Of a stretch of DNA of 64,000 nucleotides, positions 1 to 9,819 are shown one piece after another. The stretch comes from Bradyrhizobium niftali. GTDB lineage: Bacteria; Pseudomonadota; Alphaproteobacteria; Rhizobiales; Xanthobacteraceae. The position numbers and the translations under genes are program-made. How positions within the stretch are numbered: the stretch's first letter is position 1; each line of letters begins with the position of its first letter. The DNA lies in the NCBI RefSeq assembly GCF_004571025.1, contig NZ_SPQT01000025.1, positions 1-64,000 of the forward strand. Direction: 5' to 3'. Under the pieces are notes generated by a model that did not search any database, had not been told where the DNA came from, and worked only from the letters and a program-made list of their open reading frames with translations.

Positions 1-3000
1 AATCCGTCAACTGGCGGATCGATGACGAGGGTGCCGCCGTTTCCATCGCTTGAGAGATTGAACGTTGAATGGGTGTAGTCGCCGGCTAGCGTGATGTGCG
101 CGGTATGGTTCTGGGCGTCCGAGACGGTGAGTACCCCGCCCGATGTGTCACCTGAATAGGCGAACTTCGTGCCTGATCCGAACGAGATGTCCTTGAGATC
201 GAGAATATCCGAGCTGGACGGATCACCGTTGCCGGAAAGGCCGTAAATCGTGCCAGTAAATTGCGTGGAATGATCGAGAGTGAAGGTACCGGTGACGCCC
301 TTGAACGTGACCGATCCAGAAGCTGCTCCAGTCAGTTCGAGCGTCGCTCCTGGTTCGATGACGGTCGCTTGGCTCAGGTTGCCGAGCGCAAGAGTGATCT
401 TTCCAGAAATATCAAGTACGGTCGATGAGCTGTTGATTACGCCATCGCCGTTGAGATCCTGATGCAGCACCGTCTCGATCGATTTCAAAGATGCGCTCGT
501 CCCCGAGACGTTGCTGAGAAGGTTCGAGGTGAAGTTGCCGTTGCTGTCGGCGGTCCACACCGTGAAGACACCGGTCGAGGTGTTCTTCCAGGCGACGTCA
601 TAGCCGCTCGATGTCGCTTCCGTTCCAATCGGCACCCAACCGCTGAACTGTCCGGCCACGTACGTCACGCCACCATATTTCAAGGTGGGCCCATTTCCTC
701 CGAGGAAATAATTGCTGCTAACCTGCAGCAGGCTGGTTGCGCCCGAGGCCTCAACGGTCGTCGTGTGCAAGCCGATCACCCCGTCGCCGTTAAGGTCCTG
801 CTGGAGCACCGTCTCGATCGATTCAAGAGACGCGCTCGTCCCCGACACGTTGCTGAGCAGGTTCGAGGTGAAGTTGCCGTTGCTGTCGGTGGTCCACACC
901 GTGTACAGCCCAGTCGAGGTATTCTTCCAGGCGACGTCATAGCCGCTCGACGTCGCTTCTACGCCAAGCGGCACCCATGCACCAAACTGTCCCGCCACGA
1001 ACGCCGTGCCACCGTACTTCAAGGTCGGGCCGGTTCCTCCGGCGATCGGATTGAGCAAGAAGTTGCCACCAAGCTGAACCAGGCTGGTGGAGCCGACCGT
1101 CTCGATTGTCTTGTTGGGAACACCAATCACGCCGTCGCGGTTGAGATCCTGATTGAATAAAGTCTCGATCGACTCAAAGGACGCGCTCGTTCCGGAGACG
1201 TTGCTGAGAAGGCTGGACGTGAAATTGCCATTGCTGTCGGTATTCCACACCGTGTACACGCCGGTCGTCGAATTCTTCCAGGCTACCTCAAAGCCGGTCG
1301 ATGTCGCCTCCGCACCAATCGGCGCCCAGCCGCTGAACTGTCCGGCCACGTATGCTGTGCCACCGAATTTCAGCAGGACATCTGTACCGGCACTAGAGAG
1401 ATAGAAGTTGTTTCCAGCGCTTATCAAACTGGTCGTTCCAGCTGCCTCGATCAATGTTCCGACGACCGGGTCAAACGCAGCTGAAAGACCGCTCGAATTG
1501 CCAGCTGCATCCGTTGCGGTCGCCGCGAATACATGCGCCCCCTGCGCTAGAGATCCGGTCGTGATACTCCATACACCATTAGACGTCGTCACCGCGGTGC
1601 CTAGCAAGCTGCTTCCTTCATACAACTTGATCGTACTACCCGCTTCCGCCGCTCCCGCAACAACCATCGTGTTGGACGCGGCGAGCGTGTCCGAGACGAT
1701 CGTCGGAGCATTGGGTGCGACCGTATCAACCGCGACGTTCAAGGCGCTGGAGGCCACGCTGATGTTGCCGGCCGCGTCCACCGCCTGGCCGGTGAAGACA
1801 TGGGCGCCATCGACCAACGTGCCGGTCGCAAACGACCAGTTGCCACCGGCATCGACCGTGGCGATGCCCACCTGGGTCGCTCCATCGAACACCAGGACCT
1901 TGCTGCCAGCCTCCGCGGTCCCACTCAGCGTCACCTGATTGGCGCTGGTAATGCCATCGCCCGCAACGCTACTGTCAGGCGAGAACGTCGCAATGCTCGG
2001 CGCGGCAGGTGGGGTCCTATCAACGACCACACCTATGCTGGTCGAAACAGCGCTGAGATCACCCACTCCGTCAGCGGCCACCGCCCAAAATGAGTGACTT
2101 CCGTCTGTCAAAGTGCCAGTGGTGAAGCTCCAACTACCGTTGCTGTCAGCGGTCGCCACACCAATCTGGACTGTCTGGTCAAACACCTTGATCGTAACGC
2201 CTGCCTGTGCAGATCCGGTCAGGGTCAAATGATCTGCGTTGGTGAGCCCCCCGGCGCCCGGCGTGCTTGCAGAAGCGAGCGAGATCGTCGGCGCCGTCAG
2301 TCCGGCCATGGTCATGGATGCGCCGGTAGCGGAGACGAATGCGTAGTCGGACGATGACAATTGCGTCACGCCGGCAATTCGAAAACTGTCGGTCCCCCCT
2401 GCATAATGAACGGTCCACTCTTCCCCCACATTCGTCAGGTAAGCGCTAGCATCGTAGCCCTTCAGAATCAGCTTGTCGTGCTCCGCCGTCGTGCTGGTCA
2501 GGACGTGAAAGTCGGCTATCGTGTCGTGGCCACTACCGATGCCATAGATGAACGTGTCATTACCCGCATCCCCGAAGAGCCAATCATCGCCACCGGCACC
2601 ATTCAAGACGTCATTTCCGCTGGAGCCAACCATCCGGTTGGCCAGTTCGTTTCCAGTGCCTGTAAGGCCTCCCATCATAAGGGTCAGATTTTCGACATTT
2701 GCGGACAGCGTATAAGATGTCCACGCTTCGACGCTGTCGATGCCACCGCCCGAATTCTCAGTGATCTTCTGATTCACATTGTTTACAACGTATGTGTCAT
2801 CGCCAGTCCACCCGACCAGCGTATCGTCGTAGTTTAACGCCGTAATCTTGTCGTTCGCAGCGGTACCGTAAACAATATGGCTGCTGGTTGATCCGTTGAT
2901 CCAGGATGTGATGGTGCCTCCAACCGGCAAGCTTCCCGGCAGCTGGAAGTCATCACTGGTGAACGCTGAAATCGTGGCGTTGCGAAAAACTAGCGTATCC

Positions 3001-5285
3001 TGGCTTGTCAGCGCGAGATACACGTCGTTGCCGACCTGCGTCATCGCCGCCTTGATGTCGTTGAAGGACGTGAACGCAAAGCCGTTCAGCTGAACGACAT
3101 CATGCCCGGCGGTTGATCCCGGTGTAAAGTCGGTAATGATGTCCGAGCCGTCGCCCGAGTTGATGACGAAGGTGTCGGCACCACCACCGCCTGTTAGGAT
3201 ATCATTGCCGACTCCGCCGGTGATGATATTGGCTGCATCGTTGCCGATAATGATGTTGGCTTCGGAATTGCCGGTGCCGTTGATCGCTGCCGAACCTGTC
3301 AGCGTCAGGTTCTCAACGTAGTCAGGCAGCTTGTACGTGACCGTCGAAATGACGGTATCCACCCCACCGCCGTAGCTTTCGACCACCTTGGCGTTGGGAT
3401 CGGCGACAATGTAGGTATCGTCACCAAGCCCGCCGGTCATCGTATCGGCACCTCCTGCACCGCCGAGAAGATCGTTGCCGGTGGTTCCAGTTAATGTATC
3501 GGCACTTGCCGTTCCTGCAACGGTGGTCGTCGGAGCTCCGCTGGCCAGAAGCGTGTAGTTGGCAAGTGTGTACTCCGGCAGCTGGTACGCTTTGATATAA
3601 TCAATGCTCATCTGCGCGGTCGCGCTTGGATCCGCGTTTCCGGCCCAGCTTCCGCCCATCGCCAGATTGGCGATCATGTACATCGCTGTGTTCATGTCGG
3701 AGGGAGTGGCGACCTGACCGACCTCGACGCCGTCGACAAAATACGTCAGCGTATAGGGCGTCCACTCCACACCGAAAGTATGGTCACCGGCCGTCAGGTT
3801 GGCCGTATTTGCCCAATAGCCTTGAGTCGACGTAGTCGACGACAGAAAGCCCCAGTGGGCCTGGTCAGGATCTTTGCCCAGCGCTTCAAGCGCATCGAGT
3901 TCCGTGTTGAGGCCGCGCGTGTTGATCGGTAACATCCAGAAAGCAGGCCATGCGCCCGCGGTGCCGGGGAGCGAGGCTTTCATCTCGAAGTAGCCATAGG
4001 TCTGGACGAAGCTGTTTTCGGTGGTGATCACGCCCGACGAGAATTGATGGTTGCCGACATAGGCCGCATCGCTGGACGGGATCGGCGCTGCCGTGATGAC
4101 AAGATGGCCGTTCTGTATCGAGAACGGATTAAGGCCTAACGAGCTCGACGCCTGGGTCCCGGGCAGACCAGTGAAGCTCGGGTCGACATACACCTCCTGC
4201 TCACCTGAGAGTGTGTAGCTTGCCACGCCGCTCCAGGCGTAACTCGTTTTCCAGGTCAAATGCGGGTCCTGGCCGGCGGAAAGCGAGTTGAAATCGTCGC
4301 TGAAGGTCTGAACCAGTCCTGTTGGCGCTGTGACGGTATTGATGTTGGAGGTCGTGAAATTCTGAACTTGCGTATTTTCGAGCGTTAGCTTCTCGCCGTT
4401 GCCGAGCGACAGAACGACATCCGTGCCGACCTGCTGCATGGCGGCCGTGACGTCGGCGAGCGTCTTGAAGTTCGTGCCATTGATTTGAAGAATGTCCCCA
4501 CCGGCGCCTGTCCGAAAATCGTTGATGATGTCGTTGCCATTCCCAGTCTTGATAACAAACGTGTCGCTGCCGCCTCCGCCGGTGAGGACGTCATTACCCT
4601 TGCCGCCATCGATCATGTTATTGCCGGCGTTGCCGACGATGATGTTGTCTAGATCGTTACCGGTCGCGGGAGAGCTGTAGCTTCCGCCCAGTGTCAGGTT
4701 CTCGACATTCGGCGCATTGACGAGGCTATAGCCGTCGATCATGCCATCGTAGATCGTGTCGATCCCCTGACCGGCGAGCTCGACCACTTTCGTACCGTGA
4801 TTGTACATGAAGTATGAGTCGTCGCCCGCTCCGCCGATCAGCGTAACGCCGTCACCCATTGCCTGCAGCGAGTCGTTGGTCGCGCCGCCGGTAAGCGTCC
4901 CTCCAGTCCCAATTGTCGTCCAAGCGGTGTTCGGCGCAGCACTCACTGGCAGCGGATTATCGAGGACGACGTTTGCCGCCGTGAGAGACGAGAGCGCAAC
5001 ATTCTCCAACGTGAGCGTCTCGCTCGACGAGAGCGTGACGATAACATCAGTGCCGGTCTGCTTTGCAGCGGACATGAAGTTTGCAAGCGTTGCAAAACCG
5101 TAGTTCTGCACGCGCAGCACGTCCCCACCGGTGCCGCCTTGAAAGTCGCTGATGGTGTCGGAGCCATACCCCTTCGAAACAACGAAGAGGTCGCTGCTGG
5201 CGCCGCCGGTTAACAGGTCGTTTCCGGTACCGCCAAACAGGATATCGGCGCCGGAAGTTCCATTGATCGTTAAGGCATAGGTCAT
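1..5285 (-). CDS. Giant secreted RTX / GH16 glycanase with Ig-like and Trp-rich repeats (C-terminus outside window)
   Basis: At least 1761 residues are visible; the frame is open to the window edge, so the C-terminal type I secretion signal is missing. Reading the minus strand: RTX nonapeptide-type calcium repeats begin near residue 10 (GGTGNDLLTGG), with another set near 245. A GH16 domain spans about 320-580 with catalytic motif ELDALE (E462, D464, E467). More RTX repeats (GGVGNDILTGG and similar) lie at about 595-970. Three bacterial Ig-like units follow at about 990-1278. Then come three Trp-containing repeats ending in DLNGDGVIG-like calcium loops, resembling the W_rich_C family. RTX plus GH16 matches ExsH/PlyA-type EPS depolymerases exported by type I secretion, so a role in trimming the polymer made here is likely (inference). 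ATG 5285 has GAGAG 12 bases upstream; an in-frame ATG at 5318 would add 11 residues. No type I secretion genes are in the window. Confidence 0.9.
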   Translation of the reverse strand, partial: MTYALTINGTSGADILFGGTGNDLLTGGASSDLFVVSKGYGSDTISDFQGGTGGDVLRVQNYGFATLANFMSAAKQTGTDVIVTLSSSETLTLENVALSSLTAANVVLDNPLPVSAAPNTAWTTIGTGGTLTGGATNDSLQAMGDGVTLIGGAGDDSYFMYNHGTKVVELAGQGIDTIYDGMIDGYSLVNAPNVENLTLGGSYSSPATGNDLDNIIVGNAGNNMIDGGKGNDVLTGGGGSDTFVIKTGNGNDIINDFRTGAGGDILQINGTNFKTLADVTAAMQQVGTDVVLSLGNGEKLTLENTQVQNFTTSNINTVTAPTGLVQTFSDDFNSLSAGQDPHLTWKTSYAWSGVASYTLSGEQEVYVDPSFTGLPGTQASSSLGLNPFSIQNGHLVITAAPIPSSDAAYVGNHQFSSGVITTENSFVQTYGYFEMKASLPGTAGAWPAFWMLPINTRGLNTELDALEALGKDPDQAHWGFLSSTTSTQGYWANTANLTAGDHTFGVEWTPYTLTYFVDGVEVGQVATPSDMNTAMYMIANLAMGGSWAGNADPSATAQMSIDYIKAYQLPEYTLANYTLLASGAPTTTVAGTASADTLTGTTGNDLLGGAGGADTMTGGLGDDTYIVADPNAKVVESYGGGVDTVISTVTYKLPDYVENLTLTGSAAINGTGNSEANIIIGNDAANIITGGVGNDILTGGGGADTFVINSGDGSDIITDFTPGSTAGHDVVQLNGFAFTSFNDIKAAMTQVGNDVYLALTSQDTLVFRNATISAFTSDDFQLPGSLPVGGTITSWINGSTSSHIVYGTAANDKITALNYDDTLVGWTGDDTYVVNNVNQKITENSGGGIDSVEAWTSYTLSANVENLTLMMGGLTGTGNELANRMVGSSGNDVLNGAGGDDWLFGDAGNDTFIYGIGSGHDTIADFHVLTSTTAEHDKLILKGYDASAYLTNVGEEWTVHYAGGTDSFRIAGVTQLSSSDYAFVSATGASMTMAGLTAPTISLASASTPGAGGLTNADHLTLTGSAQAGVTIKVFDQTVQIGVATADSNGSWSFTTGTLTDGSHSFWAVAADGVGDLSAVSTSIGVVVDRTPPAAPSIATFSPDSSVAGDGITSANQVTLSGTAEAGSKVLVFDGATQVGIATVDAGGNWSFATGTLVDGAHVFTGQAVDAAGNISVASSALNVAVDTVAPNAPTIVSDTLAASNTMVVAGAAEAGSTIKLYEGSSLLGTAVTTSNGVWSITTGSLAQGAHVFAATATDAAGNSSGLSAAFDPVVGTLIEAAGTTSLISAGNNFYLSSAGTDVLLKFGGTAYVAGQFSGWAPIGAEATSTGFEVAWKNSTTGVYTVWNTDSNGNFTSSLLSNVSGTSASFESIETLFNQDLNRDGVIGVPNKTIETVGSTSLVQLGGNFLLNPIAGGTGPTLKYGGTAFVAGQFGAWVPLGVEATSSGYDVAWKNTSTGLYTVWTTDSNGNFTSNLLSNVSGTSASLESIETVLQQDLNGDGVIGLHTTTVEASGATSLLQVSSNYFLGGNGPTLKYGGVTYVAGQFSGWVPIGTEATSSGYDVAWKNTSTGVFTVWTADSNGNFTSNLLSNVSGTSASLKSIETVLHQDLNGDGVINSSSTVLDISGKITLALGNLSQATVIEPGATLELTGAASGSVTFKGVTGTFTLDHSTQFTGTIYGLSGNGDPSSSDILDLKDISFGSGTKFAYSGDTSGGVLTVSDAQNHTAHITLAGDYTHSTFNLSSDGNGGTLVIDPPVDG
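455..1445 (-). repeat. Three tandem ~345-bp repeats coding Trp-rich/calcium-loop modules
   Basis: The phase marker (gatcct or ggtcct within the DLNxDGVIG loop codons) recurs at about 455, 794 and 1145, so units are about 339 and 351 bp (113-117 residues). The two repeats nearest the window edge are very close at DNA level; the one near 1150-1440 is more diverged. Each unit encodes a YGGTxxVAGQFxxW core, a VAWKNxxTGxYTVW strand pair and an EF-hand-like DxNxDG loop. This points to internal duplication within the gene, with recent homogenisation of two units. Confidence 0.85.
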
Positions 5286-5635
5286 GATGGTCGCGTGCTC
5301 TCGTTGCACGACGACCATGGAAGACGGGCCTCAATGGCGACTTAGCCGTATGCGGACAATTTGAGATATGGGTCGGTTTTCGAGCGACTCCGATAACGAG
5401 GCTCTAAAATTGCCCCTTCACGACGCTTTCACAATCACGATAGCCCCGTAGATTTCCGGGGTCGTTGCTCTGCCGCATCTGATGAAAGCGCTGTCACCCC
5501 ACGGTCTCTGATTCGCCTGAGAGCTTGCCGCGGGAACGATACAGTAACCCTCTGGCTCGGGCTGCGGCGTGATCGTTTTTGGTGGATCACGCGGCGGATC
5601 GCACCGGCGACTTCTTCAAACCAGCGCGAACCGAT
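5286..5635. other. Intergenic region upstream of the RTX/GH16 gene
   Basis: About 350 bases with no convincing gene on either strand. It should hold the promoter of the RTX/GH16 gene and the 3' end of the upstream GT39 transcript. An 8-base inverted repeat (cgctttca at 5424-5431 and tgaaagcg at 5483-5490) is the only structure noticed; the 51-base separation makes it weak as a terminator. No clear -35/-10 pair could be assigned by eye. Confidence 0.4.
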
Positions 5636-7219
5636 CTAGGGAGCACGTAATCTATAGATCTGATATTTTGGAGTGTCAGCCTCGAGCGAATGAGCAGTGG
5701 CAAGATAGGCGAGCAGCTGTCCGTGGTGTTGGTCAAATGTCTGAGGTGGCTCAGACAGATCGGCAGCGCTCTTTACAATACCGAACCACCTCGCGCCGCG
5801 GCGAATCAGATCCTTGATGACCATGATCGACGGTTCGCCGTCTTCCATGTAAACTGTGAAATAATCGTCTGGAAGCGGAAACAACCAGCCTCGATGTCGG
5901 CTGTAATAGATCGCAACCGGATTTCCCGCGACGCCGCCGCTCACGACCACTAGTTCTTCTGGCCCTGCAAGCCGTGCCAGCGCATTCCCAAGCTCGTAAT
6001 CTGCCGTTGCAAGAAAGGTCTGTTTGACCTCTTTGGCGGCAATGATGTTGCTTGCAAGAAGCACCGCGATCAATGCGATAGTCCGTGCCAATGTGCCCAA
6101 TTCATACTTGTCGCGCCCGAGGGTAGCGACTTTCACAAACCCAATGCCCGCCAGAGCGGCGATGGCTGGACTGGCTATATGGAAATTCCACGGCTGTTCC
6201 ACGATTTCTCGCGCGGCGATGAAATAAAGCAGCGCAAAGCCACCGAGCCAAACATGGAAAATCCAGGGGGCCAAGATTTCGGTCTTGGCTCGCTCCGCGC
6301 CGCCATCCTGGCCACTGATCGGCGGCGAACACAAAGCGACTGCGCACAGAAGCATGATTGGCCAGCCCCAGAGCCATGTCCTCGCATGGAAGAGCGCTTC
6401 TTTGACGAAGAATCGCTTGGACAGGAACTCCGTAAAGCCGTCGCTCCAAATGTATCCTTGGCCAGCGATATGGTAAGGCGGATACGTACGACCGAGATGG
6501 ACGGTCCAGCGGTAGTAGGAACTAACGAGAACGATCGCCAAACACAGCCACAGGCCGAATAGAACGATCCGCTTTCGGCGGGCGAGTTTGGTTGGTACGC
6601 ACCACACGATGTAAAAGGCCGCGGGCAGGGCTGCCAAGGCCGGAAGCTTTGCCAGAATGCCTAAAATGCCCGCCCCTGCTGCCGTCCAAAGCGTTACAGG
6701 GTGGTGCTCTTGTAAGCCCTTGACGAGCAGCCACAACGCAAGCGTTACAAAGGCGACCATGGCAGGGTCTGGCAGATACGATGTATCGACCACGATGGCG
6801 GCAGGAAGCAGTGCATAAATCAGCGCTGCCGCGCGAGCGTCCCAGGAATTGCGAAGCCGCAAGACCAGATTGTGTAACGAGGTAAGCGTTACTAGGCCGA
6901 ACAGCATCGCCGCCAATCGGCCATGCCAGTCGCGCCAACCCAACACGTGATCCAGGTAAGCCGCGACGTATGTTAGAAGCTGAAATTCCCGCCCCTGGTA
7001 TCCGGGCCTGTCTCCATTCCAACTCACTTCTGGCCAGAAAGGGCTCCAACCGTTTTTGGGCAGGTTGTCGGCCATCATAGCGGTGCTCGCTTCGCGCCAC
7101 GTGAACCAGTCGGTGAGCGGCTGTGTCAAATCCCCGAGGCGCAAGGCTACGGCCACGACCAAGATGCCGCCTAAAAAGAGGTAGTCAAGCCTACCTTGCT
7201 GCGAGCCCTTGGCGCCCAT
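5636..7219 (-). CDS. GT39/PMT-family membrane glycosyltransferase (ArnT-like)
   Basis: 527 residues with roughly ten hydrophobic segments and a short C-terminal periplasmic part. The N-terminal loop carries the acidic/Trp stretch (DLTQPLTDWFTWREAST) typical of PMT_2/ArnT-type enzymes. These take a sugar from a polyprenyl-phosphate donor and transfer it on the outer face of the inner membrane to lipid, protein or glycan. Length is normal for the family. It stands alone upstream of the RTX/GH16 gene on the same strand. The acceptor cannot be told from sequence; decoration of the exported polysaccharide or lipid A are both possible. ATG 7219 is used, with no strong Shine-Dalgarno. Confidence 0.85.
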   Translation of the reverse strand: MGAKGSQQGRLDYLFLGGILVVAVALRLGDLTQPLTDWFTWREASTAMMADNLPKNGWSPFWPEVSWNGDRPGYQGREFQLLTYVAAYLDHVLGWRDWHGRLAAMLFGLVTLTSLHNLVLRLRNSWDARAAALIYALLPAAIVVDTSYLPDPAMVAFVTLALWLLVKGLQEHHPVTLWTAAGAGILGILAKLPALAALPAAFYIVWCVPTKLARRKRIVLFGLWLCLAIVLVSSYYRWTVHLGRTYPPYHIAGQGYIWSDGFTEFLSKRFFVKEALFHARTWLWGWPIMLLCAVALCSPPISGQDGGAERAKTEILAPWIFHVWLGGFALLYFIAAREIVEQPWNFHIASPAIAALAGIGFVKVATLGRDKYELGTLARTIALIAVLLASNIIAAKEVKQTFLATADYELGNALARLAGPEELVVVSGGVAGNPVAIYYSRHRGWLFPLPDDYFTVYMEDGEPSIMVIKDLIRRGARWFGIVKSAADLSEPPQTFDQHHGQLLAYLATAHSLEADTPKYQIYRLRAP

Positions 7220-7896
7220 CTATACACCGTATCGTGCACTACATTGCCTATACGTCCCCGGTGCTTACTTGGCGCCTCGCCGCAACGCAAGCATGTCTCC
7301 GGCGCTGCATAGAATATGAGCATTGAGTCCATCAACGGCTCGACGACGTCGGCAGAGTTCGCCGGAGAGGTTGTGCAAGACGATGCAAGCCGTTGTAACT
7401 AACAGCAGCGGCCAGCTTGGAGCTACCTACCTCTCTAAGCCACTCTCGACAGTCGCCGTCGCGAGGTAGCTTAAATGGACGCAGCCCGCCATGAGGATTG
7501 CCTCAGGGATCCCGTTTGCCCGCAGCCACCGACTCGGATTTTGCCATAGCGTTACGATCACCAGGACGTTTCCAAGCAGGAATGAGATCTTGACGAAGCG
7601 AACGGTCCAGACACGCACAGCAGCCTTTGGTTGCAGTATCACGTGGAAGTATTCGCCCGTGACCAGTTCGCTGCGCTCAAACGTTGAAAGGTATAGCAAC
7701 GGCCCCAATCCACGATATGAGGCCTCCAGTGACTCCTGCTCGGAAGAACGTCAGAATTCGAGGCATTAACTTCAGATGGCAGAAGCGATTGTCCTGGTTA
7801 TGCAAGCCACTCCAAACAAAGTTGCCGACCCGACCAGGAAAACCAATTCGTTCCGCGCGGCTGTCGGATTCCGGGAAAACGACTGCTCACCCTCAA
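7220..7896. other. 677-base gap with scraps of hydrophobic coding on the minus strand
   Basis: No intact gene is convincing. On the minus strand, 7972-7772 ends in a hydrophobic stretch (LVFLVGSATLFGVACITRT) but overlaps the start of the galE-like gene's 3' end. A second open stretch at about 7749-7427 reads VWTVRFVKISFLLGNVLVIV and later LATATVESGLER, starting only with TTG. Both look like parts of a small polytopic membrane protein separated by stops and a frame change, so a decayed gene is possible. Neither piece is recognised. Confidence 0.3.
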
Positions 7897-8874
7897 TCAA
7901 TATGGCCGAACTCGTTCCCATTCGAGCGTACTTCCGACGATTGCATCGAGTGTGCCGAAAATTGGCGTCCATCCCAGTTCAGATCGCGCGAGGCTCGGGT
8001 CGGCCACAACTGCGACCGGATCTCCGGCGCGCCGCGCCGTCTTGCGGATGTCGAGCTTCGTTCCAGCGATCCGCTCGATCGCACGGAGCACCTCCATGAC
8101 CGAATAGCCGCGACCGTAACCGCAATTTGCCGTGAGATTTGATCCGCCGGTCCGAAGCCGGGCAAGAGCAAGCCGATGAGCAACCGCGAGATCCCTGACG
8201 TGAAGGTAGTCTCGAATGCAGGTTCCGTCTGGCGTTGGATAGTCCGTACCGAATACCTCAACAAATTGTCTTTTGCCGAGGGCCGCCTCGCTTGCGACCT
8301 TGATAAGGTGACTGGCGCCTTTCGTCGCCTGCCCGACACCTTTCTGTGGATCGGCTCCCGCCACGTTGAAGTATCGCAAGACGGTGTATCTGAGCGGATG
8401 CACCCTGGAAACATCCTCCAGCATCCACTCCGAGATCAGCTTGGATCGTCCGTAGGGTGACTGCGGTCGAACGGGATCGTCTTCCCTGACGGGCAATAGT
8501 TCTTTGGAGTCGTACACCGCCGCGGTCGAGGAGAATATGAAATGCGGCACGCGGCCGCCGACGGCGGCCTCGATCAGGCTGCGCGTCTTGCTGGTGTTGT
8601 TCAGATAATAGTGAAGCGGGTCCGCGATCGATTCTGGAACGACGATCGAGCCGGCGAAATGGATGATGGCATCAATGTTGTGCTCGGCGATGAGGCTGGA
8701 CACGAGCATCGCGTCACCGACATCTCCAACGACCAGCCGGGCATTTGGAGCGACAGCAGCTTCGAAGCCGGTGGAGAGGTCGTCGAGGACGACGACCGTT
8801 TCGCCGGCATCAACCAGGTCCGATACTGTTTGGCTTCCGATGTAGCCTGCCCCGCCTGTCACCAGAATTGGCAT
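7897..8874 (-). CDS. galE: UDP-glucose 4-epimerase (GalE/ExoB type)
   Basis: 325 residues, an extended short-chain dehydrogenase. The Rossmann motif GGAGYIG lies at residues 7-13, the SST segment at 115-117 and the catalytic YxxxK pair is Y141/K145 (YGRSK). It interconverts UDP-glucose and UDP-galactose in the cytoplasm, supplying UDP-Gal for repeat-unit assembly. Length matches bacterial GalE. The ATG at 8874 follows a G-rich Shine-Dalgarno (GGGGGG). The gene lies 24 bases downstream of a GT2 on the same strand, so co-transcription is likely. A second GalE homologue is at 17317-18315; which one serves general metabolism cannot be told. The 4-epimerase call is strong; preference for Glc/Gal over GlcNAc/GalNAc is inferred. 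Confidence 0.9.
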   Translation of the reverse strand: MPILVTGGAGYIGSQTVSDLVDAGETVVVLDDLSTGFEAAVAPNARLVVGDVGDAMLVSSLIAEHNIDAIIHFAGSIVVPESIADPLHYYLNNTSKTRSLIEAAVGGRVPHFIFSSTAAVYDSKELLPVREDDPVRPQSPYGRSKLISEWMLEDVSRVHPLRYTVLRYFNVAGADPQKGVGQATKGASHLIKVASEAALGKRQFVEVFGTDYPTPDGTCIRDYLHVRDLAVAHRLALARLRTGGSNLTANCGYGRGYSVMEVLRAIERIAGTKLDIRKTARRAGDPVAVVADPSLARSELGWTPIFGTLDAIVGSTLEWERVRPY

Positions 8875-8898
8875 ATGCGATGCCCCCCTCTGCGGACT

Positions 8899-9819
8899 TC
8901 AGTTCAGAGAAGGCGATTTTGCGCGGCCCCCGTACGCGCGTCCCAACCGATGAAGCAACCACCGCCCCACTTCGAGTACGGCGATCTTCGCGAAGCGCAT
9001 ACTTCGCGCGACGGAGCGAAGAGCAGTCCTCGAGCGCCAGCTGCGCCTCAGATCACTTACAATCTCATCTTTGTAGTATCTAACCCAGACCCGCCGTCCG
9101 AGGAGACGCTCATCCTCCAGCAAGAGAGCGCCTGCCGTGCGGGCTCTTTGGCGATCATTGATGCGGAGCACCCATTTCAGCATGACGGAGGGATCTGCGG
9201 ACATATTCTGTCCGTGCCAGCGATAGAGTGCAACAACCTCGGGGTGAGAACGGATCGGGTGTTTCGCCGCCATGCGGAAATAGACATCATAGTCCTCACA
9301 ACGCGGCAAGGAGACGTCGAACGCCCCGATATCGCACAGCTTCTTCCGATCGTAGATAACCGTGGCATGCATGCCAATGGCGTTACCCGTCAGAAAGGTA
9401 CGAAAAGCGTCGGGACCGATATCCGAATAGACGTCTCCACCCAGCGGCTCGCCTTGAGGCCCCACGCGGCGGTGCGCTCCATAGACGAGACCTGTGCACG
9501 GACTAAGGGTATGGCAGACCAGGCCCGCCCGCACCGCATTAGGCATCAAGAGATCATCAGCATCGAGGAAAACGATGTAGGATGATGACGATGCCTTTAA
9601 CCCGGTGTTGCGTGCCGCGGCAAGTCCGGCGTTCTGTTGCGTGACCAGCCGGACGCCTGGATAACCGGCAACGACGGACGCCGGATCGTCCGTTGATCCG
9701 TCATCCACGACGATGATCTCGTCAAACGGCACGGTCTGCGCGAGTCCGCTTTCGATCGACGCGGGAAGAAAATGAGCCTGCTGGTAGGTATTGATTACGA
9801 GAGCGATTGAAGTGGTCAT
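8899..9819 (-). CDS. Family 2 glycosyltransferase
   Basis: 306 residues, GT-A fold. The donor-binding VVDDGSTDD motif is near residue 40 and the metal-binding DxD region (FLDADDLL) near 88; a CEDYDVYFRMA segment supplies the usual late acidic catalytic motif. It is soluble or membrane-associated and would add one sugar to the lipid-linked repeat unit. It is the first gene of a minus-strand pair with galE and divergent from the GT2 at 10033. Donor and acceptor are unknown. Confidence 0.88.
   Translation of the reverse strand: MTTSIALVINTYQQAHFLPASIESGLAQTVPFDEIIVVDDGSTDDPASVVAGYPGVRLVTQQNAGLAAARNTGLKASSSSYIVFLDADDLLMPNAVRAGLVCHTLSPCTGLVYGAHRRVGPQGEPLGGDVYSDIGPDAFRTFLTGNAIGMHATVIYDRKKLCDIGAFDVSLPRCEDYDVYFRMAAKHPIRSHPEVVALYRWHGQNMSADPSVMLKWVLRINDRQRARTAGALLLEDERLLGRRVWVRYYKDEIVSDLRRSWRSRTALRSVARSMRFAKIAVLEVGRWLLHRLGRAYGGRAKSPSLN

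Noticed and set aside
462..1160. Plus-strand open frames opposite the RTX/GH16 gene
   Set aside because: They mirror the repeat structure of the minus-strand gene and their translation is Arg/Pro/His-rich, typical of an antisense shadow.
455..1445. CRISPR-like array
   Set aside because: Repeats are about 345 bp, coding and in frame; there are no short repeats with unique spacers.
5424..5490. Inverted repeat as terminator of the GT39 gene
   Set aside because: Arms are only eight bases and 51 bases apart, with no T run.
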